A stretch of 64,000 nucleotides of DNA from Knoxdaviesia capensis (lineage: Eukaryota; Ascomycota; Sordariomycetes; Microascales; Gondwanamycetaceae). This document shows, piece after piece, positions 57,030-64,000 of this stretch (position 1 is the first letter of the stretch; each line of letters begins with the position of its first letter). Below the pieces are notes generated by a model. That model saw only the letters and a list, made by a program, of their open reading frames with translations. It was not told the origin of the DNA and ran no database searches. Both the position numbers and the translations under genes were made by a program. The stretch lies in contig LNGK01000003.1 of NCBI GenBank assembly GCA_001510575.1, forward strand, positions 1,293,755 through 1,357,754, given 5' to 3'.

Positions 57030-59879
57030 ATGAGTGCCCAGCCGTTCCGGCCTGGCCCCAACTCCGGCCCCCGCGCCGTTGGTGGGGCCGGGGCAGGAGC
57101 CACTGCGGCATCTGCCACCCCCGCCGGGCCGATCGACCATGTTGAGGCGTCGTTCTGGGCAGAGCTGAAGACCCGCCAGATCGACGAGGACGAAGACCTG
57201 GCCAAGCGCTTCGACCTGGACTGGGACCACACGAACACGCTGCTGATGCGCCAGCGCGAGATCAAGGCGCGGCTGGAGAACGAGCTCTCGGAGGTGATCT
57301 ACCAGTGCAAGCAGCACGAGAAACGCTTGCGCCAGCTGGAGGCTGAGTTCACGTCGCACCGCGCCGGCCACGCGGATGCCCATCGCCGCATCCGCGACGA
57401 GGCCATCGACTACTTCCGCGCGGTGCGCCGCGACGGTGTTCCGCTTAACATGCAGACCATCGACGGCTGGCGCTCTCGCCCGACGTTGCCCAAGGCCTCC
57501 GATGCGCCGGTGGCTGAGTCTTCGCCTTTCTCTCCTCCATCTGGCTCATTCCGTGCGACTCTGCCGCCACCTCCCGTCTCGGTGCCCCCGTACCGGCCTT
57601 CCCAGGCATCCGCGCTCCCGCGCTCTGCGGCCATCTCTGGCAATGATCTGACCATGTCGCAACCCCTTTCTCAGCTTGGACAGCGCCCTTCACAGCGTGT
57701 GGCTGGACACATCGTCCCCGATATCCCGCCGACCGCGGTCCTAACTGCGGCCCCCCCTCCGGCTACGGCCGCTGCCCTTACCACCAATGGTTCTGGCAAG
57801 CCCTCCCCCGATGCAACCCCTGCAGCCAAACCTTCGAGGGCTGGCCCGATGGGGCGCCCGACTGGTGCCGTCATTGTGACAGCGACGGGCGAACATATCG
57901 ACTCGATCAATGGCATTGAGCCCACCAATCACTGGATTTCCACTCTGCTGAATGCTCCGATCATCCGGCCCATCACCATTCGGGGCAACCGCAACTTCAG
58001 TCCGGTTGTTGTCGAGTCCATCTACGACGTCATCGATTCCAAGCGGTCTAAATGGGTGTCCTGCATGTCGCAGGCCACCGGCGAGATTGAGGCCGAGGTT
58101 TGCACCACCTGCAAGCGGGGCCAGGGCCCGTTCAAGGAATGCATTGCCCCCCGGACCCTGGGCTTCACCAAGTGCGGCAACTGTGAATGGAGCCGCCAGC
58201 GTTGTGTGTTTGAATCCAAGGGACCCATCAAGCCGGCTGGAACCAGATACCGCGCCTTGTCTGTTAAGATGCCTGCCACGCCGACCGGAAAGTCTGGGGG
58301 CACCCCTCGGCAGGATTCTAACCAGACTACGCCGGGACGCGAGACTCGCTCGCGAATCCTGCGCCACACCCCCACTGGGCCCGCTTCGGCACCTGTTGCC
58401 GTGCCTGCGCCGGCGATCTCTGCCGCTGCAGCAGAGTCCACACGCGGGCTTCCATCGTTCGATGCTCCTCTGCAGAATCACAAGCTGGCCCGTGTCAAGT
58501 CCGGTGCCAAGGCCACTTCCAGTGGTCCCAAGTCTCCGGTCATCCCCAGCTCGCCCTCCGTCGACCTTGACCAAATCGAGCAGCTGCGGAACCCCGTCAT
58601 CACCATGAAGCACAACGGCACCGTCTACACCTATCCCCCGTGCATGGCTGGCGTGCCTTTGGCCAAGATCGACCCTAGCCACCCGTACTGGAGCCCGTCA
58701 TGGAAAGACCCGCTGCCTGTCACTCAGGATGCTCTCCAGGTGCATGAAGACCGCAAGCGGGAGTTTCAGAGCCAGGGCAAATTGAGCATTGCGGATAAGT
58801 CGCGGCTGCATCTCCTGGGCCGCCAGGTGCGCCGTGGCTGTGAGAGCGTGCAGTTTCTCAAGTCTGGAGAAATCTCGCCGTACCAGCTTTTTGGCAAGGA
58901 ACACATGACGGTGGGAATCATCGTGTACGACACCCTGTTCCGGCTTGTTCGCACGCTCGACGAACTGGCCTCGTTCCAGCTCGGCGTGTCGCCGCTCGAC
59001 TGGCTGCGTCAGCGGCTATGTGAGCTTGTTGAGGAGGAAGGCACCGACTTCCGCCTCGTGCGCACGTTGAAGAACATGTACCGTGATGAGAAGATGGTGA
59101 TTCTGCGCACCTACTCCGGCTTCAGCAACATTGGCCGCCCGTGCGTGGGCGCGAAGCCCAAGTCGGACGGTGTGCGGCCGTCCACGGCCAAGTCGAACTC
59201 GGGCGTCGGCGAGTCCCTGCTGGATTCGCGGAAGCGTCCGGCTGAGGGCAACGGGGACAACAGTGCCCTGCACCCCGACAAGCAGCCGCGGCTGGACCAC
59301 GAGGATGAGTCGATGGTCGGCTCGCCGTCGCCGTGGGCATTCGACGGCCACTTCGAGTTCGACGGCTTCACCGACAACGACTCCGACTCGGAGGAGGTGC
59401 TCTTCGACACCGACTTCCGGCTGACGCAGGTCAAGACCACGCAGTGGGCCAGCAACCCGGCGGTGACGCAGTACTGGCACTTCTCGGCGCTGACGAACGA
59501 GCTCGAGCACCAGATGCTGGAGAGCAAGGCGCCGGCGGCGTGGGGCACGTACAACCCGCCGATCAGCTTCTCGCTGCCGCTGCACGCGATGAAGTGCGCC
59601 ACCTTCCACCCGCTGTCGAACATTGTGCTGTTCGAGGTCACCGAGGTCGAGGCCGACGAGGACGACGCCGGCTGGCAGGCCATGGCGGTGCTGTTCAAGC
59701 GCGAGCGCACCAAGCGGCGGCTGCTGGCGCTGTGCAAGCATGCCGGACGCCACATCAGCATGGCTGACAGCCCGGAGGATCTGCAGGCGGTGTGGGACGA
59801 GCTGCAGTCGGAGCCCCTGAAACTGAAATCAGCGGATGCGGGTGCGGCTGTTGAGGAGGTGGATGCGATGGAGGAGTAA
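57030..59879 (+). CDS. DUF3716 cysteine-motif protein
   Basis: One coding exon, 949 residues. The first ATG after the leader (57030) begins MSAQPFRPGPNSG. Residues 65-110 form a likely coiled coil (QREIKARLENELSEV, EKRLRQLEAEF). A Pro/Ala-rich linker follows. The DUF3716 module has cysteines at 345, 358, 361, 371, 382, 385 and 392 in the order CTTCKRGQGPFKEC then KCGNCEWSRQRC, suggesting metal binding. Further on, TYPPCMAGVPLAKIDPSHPY, RQVRRGCESVQFLK, YDTLFRLVRTLDEL and WLRQRLCELVEEEG match the downstream region I recall in such proteins. The C-terminus holds an acidic patch (DNDSDSEEVLFDTD) and a globular segment. A nuclear or DNA-linked role is plausible; the molecular function is unknown. 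Confidence 0.82.
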   Translation: MSAQPFRPGPNSGPRAVGGAGAGATAASATPAGPIDHVEASFWAELKTRQIDEDEDLAKRFDLDWDHTNTLLMRQREIKARLENELSEVIYQCKQHEKRLRQLEAEFTSHRAGHADAHRRIRDEAIDYFRAVRRDGVPLNMQTIDGWRSRPTLPKASDAPVAESSPFSPPSGSFRATLPPPPVSVPPYRPSQASALPRSAAISGNDLTMSQPLSQLGQRPSQRVAGHIVPDIPPTAVLTAAPPPATAAALTTNGSGKPSPDATPAAKPSRAGPMGRPTGAVIVTATGEHIDSINGIEPTNHWISTLLNAPIIRPITIRGNRNFSPVVVESIYDVIDSKRSKWVSCMSQATGEIEAEVCTTCKRGQGPFKECIAPRTLGFTKCGNCEWSRQRCVFESKGPIKPAGTRYRALSVKMPATPTGKSGGTPRQDSNQTTPGRETRSRILRHTPTGPASAPVAVPAPAISAAAAESTRGLPSFDAPLQNHKLARVKSGAKATSSGPKSPVIPSSPSVDLDQIEQLRNPVITMKHNGTVYTYPPCMAGVPLAKIDPSHPYWSPSWKDPLPVTQDALQVHEDRKREFQSQGKLSIADKSRLHLLGRQVRRGCESVQFLKSGEISPYQLFGKEHMTVGIIVYDTLFRLVRTLDELASFQLGVSPLDWLRQRLCELVEEEGTDFRLVRTLKNMYRDEKMVILRTYSGFSNIGRPCVGAKPKSDGVRPSTAKSNSGVGESLLDSRKRPAEGNGDNSALHPDKQPRLDHEDESMVGSPSPWAFDGHFEFDGFTDNDSDSEEVLFDTDFRLTQVKTTQWASNPAVTQYWHFSALTNELEHQMLESKAPAAWGTYNPPISFSLPLHAMKCATFHPLSNIVLFEVTEVEADEDDAGWQAMAVLFKRERTKRRLLALCKHAGRHISMADSPEDLQAVWDELQSEPLKLKSADAGAAVEEVDAMEE

Positions 59880-60145
59880 AGGAGGGGCATCGTGGTGGTA
59901 GTTAGCTTTTACAGCTTATGCATGACTCATGAAATCTAAAACGTTTGTCGTGTTTTGATATGTTTTGTGTTGCATATGGTTCTTGTTGTATGTGTTTGAT
60001 TTTCTGTATGCGTATCTGGTCTGAGATATCCTTCTGGCGTGGGCACATCGGGTATTTCATGTAAAGTCCAGTAGTGTATATCCACAGATATCCAAACCCC
60101 CATCTTGTAAGTATGTGAACAGATCTACTATGCTTCAACCCCATC
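59880..60145. other. Short convergent 3' gap
   Basis: A 266-bp AT-rich gap between two converging stop codons, the tightest spacing in the window. The two 3' UTRs probably overlap. Confidence 0.5.
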
Positions 60146-61406
60146 CTATAACTTGACCTTCACGGGCTCTTCCTCGTCGTCTTCGATAAGCTCTCCCTGC
60201 ACCTGCACGATGCCGTCCTGGTACACACTCGCCACATGCACACCATCCGGACTCCACACCCGGCAGATAAACGACCCCCGCCCAGCCTCCACCCGCGGAA
60301 ACTCGTACTCGGCAAGCCACCACGCATCGGTGGCCAGCCGCCCCGCCGGCGCGGGCGCCCGGGCCTCCTCCGGCGTCTCCCACTTCATCACGGTGTCCTT
60401 CTCATCGACGTGCACGTAGAACGACGAGCTGAGCGTGATCGCCGACATGATGTTCTCCATGCCGTCGGGGATGTTCGCCGCCATCATCAGCAGGCCGTTG
60501 CGGTCGGTCACGAACGCGTGCACGGCGGCGTGCATGTGGGCGCCGCCGGTGATCGGCGCCAGCAGGCGGTACCAGCAGGCCTCGCGCCGCTCGGGCAGCG
60601 GGCGGCCGGCGTTGAACGCGCGCAGATCGGCCTTGCGCAGCTCGACGCCCGGGAACGTCGACGCCGCGGGCAGCGGGTGGCCGGGGAACAGCGCGGCGAT
60701 AAACAGCACGTCGATGGTCGGCGCGAGCGGCCACAGCGCCGGGTGGGCGCGGGCGCTGAGCGCGGGCGCGAGGCGCTCCTGCGCGCTGTGCACCGCCTGT
60801 TGGGACGGTTGGCGCGGGATCGTCCGCGGGCCGGCCGACTTGAAGGTGACGAGCGCCGAGAAGCAGATGGGGCCGAGCCGAGGGAGCGGGGAGGTGGTGG
60901 AGAAGCGTGTGGTGTGTGGCGGGTCGTACGGCACGGCGGCGGAGGGTTGGCGGGCGGTCACGAGGTAGGTGCTGAACGAGCGGCCCGGGGACAGGAGCGC
61001 GACGTCGAAGATGTACGGGCGGTTGTCCAGGCCGGCGCGGGAGAAGGTGCCGTGTATGGACTAGTGCAGAGCTAAATGTTAGAGAGAGATTACGGGTCGT
61101 CGAGAAGAAGAAGTGCGGACGTACATGCATTCCGAGGCCAAAGGCCGGGTCGGCAGCGGTGGCGGCCTCGCGCGCTGCCAGCGCAGCCTGGGCGAACACG
61201 GAGCCACCGTACGCCACGGTATGGCGGTATCCGTCGTAGTCGTCCGGGTACGGCAGGTCGGAGCCGGGGATCCACGGTGGCTGGGTAGCGGCGTAGCGCG
61301 CGATGCACTGTGAAGAGCCGGCCGAAGACGGCGGGCTGGTGGGGAGGGGGATGGGGCGGAGGCCCATGGCCGTTTCGAACGGCAGGGCTTTGGGGAAGGC
61401 GGCCAT
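60146..61406 (-). CDS. TesB-like acyl-CoA thioesterase (double hotdog)
   Basis: It is expected to hydrolyse acyl-CoA to free acid and CoA. Exon 1 is 61406-61125, intron 61124-61061 (GTACGT, CTAAC branch, CTAG; 64 nt), exon 2 61060-60146, giving 398 residues. The first hotdog has YRHTVAYGGSVFAQAALAA, then SIHGTFSRAGLDNRPYIFDV across the splice and GRSFSTYLVTARQ, which is the TesB pattern. The second hotdog carries the AFVTDRNGLL motif with the candidate catalytic Asp at D280. The C-terminus ends PVKVKL; VKL is only a weak match to the peroxisomal PTS1 signal, so location is open. The middle (about 150-230) is longer and more Pro/Ala-rich than bacterial TesB. The two convergent stop codons lie 266 bp apart. 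Confidence 0.85.
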
Positions 61407-63754
61407 GGCGGCGGTGGCGCTGTGTCCCGGTCACGGAGGGGCTTGTGGTGGAGGCTGAGGGGGGGGAAGCGGCCGGGGGGGAGGCCGGGACTAAGGAGGT
61501 CGGATAGGTGCGGGAGAAGGAATAAAGGCCGGAGCACGAGGGAGGACAAGTGCGATGACTGCGATGTGTAGAAGAGAGCACGGAGACACAGAATATATAC
61601 AAAAAAACGCTAAAAAGGCCCGGGCGAAGACGCCCCCTGAACCAGCGGACTTCGGCAAAAGCAAAGTTCGCCGAAAATATAAGACGGCTAGACTTGCAGC
61701 ATGGACGTTCGGAAATAAGAAACGGTAGGAAAGGAAGCTTGGAGAAGGACAGCCTCGGCCTCACACACCGGACCGTCAGATCCAACGGACAGACGCGAGT
61801 CCGAGCCAAGATTGGAGAGTCTGTTCAACTCGGGAGAGTTTTCTGTGGTGGGCATCAGCCGAGGTTGAACTAATAATAAACATCCCAGAGAAACGGGAGC
61901 CGCGCTTGTAGTAGCGCCGTGCAGACGCGCAGTTTTGGGAAGGAACCGAGCAGGGAAGGAAAAGAAGTATACAAAAGGAAGGAACCGGGATTTTGAAGAT
62001 TCTAGAAGTTTGCAGAGGAAAGCTTAACTCTATATATAGACGAGGCAGGTACGGTGTGTCGCCGAGATGTCCCGTGTTATGTGAACCGAAAGTCATGTCA
62101 TAGCAAGAAGAACGAACTTGTGGAGCGAACCCCGGAGTTTTAAAAAAAAGTCTTCGTGTAAATCTATAGGGACGCCCCTTTGGTATTTTGGGGGGGTTCG
62201 GGGCTGAAGCTGTGCAAAGACATGCCGTGCGGGACCCCCAAAAAAAACATCAGCTTAGATGAAGCCTTGAACACACTGGCGCTTTCACAGGCCCGGTTAG
62301 TGGAACTTGACTGGGTTACACACCCCTACATGTAACCCTACGGGTGGACATCCAACCCTGATGCTATCTACGAGCACACTTTCAACGACAGTCTGCATCA
62401 CCATCACGGAAATGAAAACTGGCTACACTACACTCTTGGTGGTTACTACTAGTCATACCACAGGCCAGAAAACGCTATTCAGCAGCTGTATTGTTCACAT
62501 CGGCTGTCTCCTTGTCTATTGTTCATCTCACGGCCAGATATGAGAAATCGGGGGGGTCGAGACGCGGGCGGTGGATTTGATACAGGCGCGGCCAATGAGT
62601 TCGGATCTTCCATCTTCCCCAAAAAGAAGAAGGCCACGGTGAGTATAACACCCGAGAACCACCCCGTAGTAATAATAGTCGGGCAGAGCTTCTATATGAG
62701 CAGACCAGACAGGAAACTGCTTGGAATGAGGTTGCATGCAGTCTCCAGTGAGCAATAGCAACGATCGAGTCGCTCGGAGACACGCTAAACCGGGTCGTCA
62801 GAGGCAAACCCCCCTGGGTTCAACCAGTATGTATGGACGTCCAAGTCAAACGGACATAACGCGGCCAGCCGCTTGAGCCCGAGATCAAGAAGCACCAGCG
62901 TCTCTCTGTTTGTCCCGCAGCTCGATGTCAAGAAGAGCGGCGAGCCAGAGGATGCTATCCGCATTGGTTTTGTAGCTGGGGGCCGTTTCTGGCTGGATTC
63001 ATTGTATTGGGCCAGGTCTATACTGGCCGAGCGGCAGCGGGGGCAGGGAAGTGTAACTAGCACCTCCAGAATAACGGCCAATCTACTGGAGGGCCGGCCG
63101 GCCTCGGGGGTAGCTGACTGGGAGCCCCGGGAAGGCACTGAGGGATACCTCTGGCCATTCAATGGGCTGACTCAGTGCCATTGAGGCTGTCGCTCGCGGC
63201 GGCAAATCCAAGCCGCCGTTGCGCCGGGGCGGGACGAGGGGAATGGCCCCCGATCCAGCGACCGCGCCAGCCAGCGCACGCCGAAGTGTGAGACTCGAAT
63301 GAGCCTCTGGCAATCAGCCCGTGCGATAGACGGCTCACAGCCCTGGACAATATGATCCCGCGAGGCGAACGTTTCCGGTTGTCCGTGTGACACGGCCGCA
63401 AATTGTAAGTATCGTCGCGTTAACAGCCGGAAAGAGGGGAAACTCCAGGTGTGTTTTCGGGGGGACTGGCCACTCTGTGTAGTGGCCATTCTAAGCTCGG
63501 CGCCTCCTTAGACCGATCATGTAATGGAAGGTCTATGTGAATCTGGGGGGAGGGGGGGGGAGGTCTAGAAGACAGTGTCCTGGTGCTCCAATGAAGCAGG
63601 AGACATGAGCCCCCCGCGAGCCTTTCATCCCCGCATCGGCTTGCTGTTGCGGCATGTCCCCATCAATCCGGAGGATCGGGGCTACGATTTTCGACCTTAG
63701 TAACGATTTGATTAGGATTGTGATAAACCCTTTATGTCGTCAGGGTCAGTAAAA
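61407..63754. other. Upstream region without a clear gene
   Basis: The first 0.7 kb (AG-rich on the plus strand near 61700-61740 and 61950-62010) is likely the thioesterase promoter and leader. From 62300 the composition is mixed, with a GGGTTACA/TGTAACCC inverted pair at about 62312-62338 and a G-rich tract at 63545-63562. Short frames on both strands show no family resemblance. A decayed transposable element is possible but no terminal repeats or catalytic motifs were found. Confidence 0.4.
63545..63562. repeat. G-rich tract (quadruplex candidate)
   Basis: Runs of six and nine G are separated by single A residues on the plus strand. The pattern could fold as a G-quadruplex. Confidence 0.7.
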
Positions 63755-63949
63755 TCAACAAGCGTACGGGAATCCGCCAAGAATAGTGTCCGCGCCTTGT
63801 TCAAGAGGAGCAAGTGCCGGGATCAGTTCCCGGACCACGTCGTCGAGGTCCGCCTCGTGCGGCTCTAGGGTTATCGGGATGACGCTTCCAATGAGGTCCG
63901 CAGATCGTGGGGTAGTGCGGCCTGCAGCGCGTAGATTCCCGAAAGAGAC
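63755..63949 (-). other. Protein-like open frame near the window edge, uncertain
   Basis: On the minus strand a 64-codon frame runs from just after a TAG (63952-63950) to a TGA at 63757-63755. It reads IPITLEPHEADLDDVVREL and ends LGGFPYAC. The residue mix looks more protein-like than its surroundings, and the bases before it (GTTTAG) could be a splice acceptor. The same frame is open again above the TAG to the window edge. It may be the last exon of a gene starting beyond 64000, or a decayed remnant. No family is recognised. Confidence 0.2.
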
Positions 63950-64000
63950 CTAAACGCGCGTTTTTACAAACCGGAACCATGCGCTGGTCGAATCGGGGTG

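Noticed and set aside
62300..62560. A long terminal repeat of a retrotransposon
   Set aside because: The TGTAACCC start and inverted pair are suggestive, but no second copy, primer-binding site or polymerase motif was seen in the window.
1..64000. A secondary-metabolite cluster or other co-functional gene cluster
   Set aside because: No synthase, P450 or pathway set is present; the genes are unrelated and mostly conserved housekeeping types.
1..64000. tRNA, 5S rRNA and spliceosomal RNA genes
   Set aside because: Scanning for A/B-box and known small RNA starts gave only isolated partial matches (for example GGTTCGAA near 45710) with no supporting fold.

Overview
The window is nuclear DNA of a filamentous ascomycete (Pezizomycotina, possibly Eurotiomycetes; the class is an inference). 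The evidence is short GT-AG introns with CTAAC-type branch sites, GC-rich coding exons, and a set of fungal-specific families: a Crh/Utr2 cell-wall transglycosylase, Utp8, a two-domain ChrA transporter, Elg1, a Clg1-type Pho85 cyclin, the Chs7 chaperone and a DUF3716 protein. Nothing prokaryotic or organellar is present. I found no tRNA, rRNA or CRISPR array.

Layout from left to right. UTR2-like glucan/chitin transglycosylase (1075-2815, +). A large disordered protein with a DUF8035-like box (7330-4051, -). A 6.9 kb gene-poor stretch. A secreted subtilisin-like protease (14208-17153, +). UTP8 (20488-17542, -), divergent from a chromate transporter (21046-22754, +). ELG1/ATAD5-type clamp unloader (23495-28003, +). 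An unrecognised proline/serine/arginine-rich protein (29389-31059, +). CLG1-like cyclin (35120-32308, -). An 18.9 kb gene desert (35121-54045). CHS7 (54046-55122, +). A DUF3716 protein (57030-59879, +). A TesB-like acyl-CoA thioesterase (61406-60146, -). A final 2.6 kb without a clear gene.

The genes are independent single transcription units. There is no biosynthetic cluster, no defence island and no intact mobile element. UTR2 and CHS7 both concern cell-wall polymer assembly but lie more than 50 kb apart. UTP8 (ribosome biogenesis) and ELG1 (DNA replication) are housekeeping genes with AACCCTAA-type boxes upstream.

The most unusual aspect is the architecture. Convergent 3'-3' gaps are short (about 0.27-1.25 kb), while two of the three divergent 5'-5' gaps are very long (6.9 and 18.9 kb). 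Those long gaps are full of microsatellites (CA/TG, GA, GTCT, ACTC, GGT, GTACT), homopolymers, small repeats and CT-rich leaders. Exons were joined by reading the frame across GT-AG sites; no transcript evidence was available.
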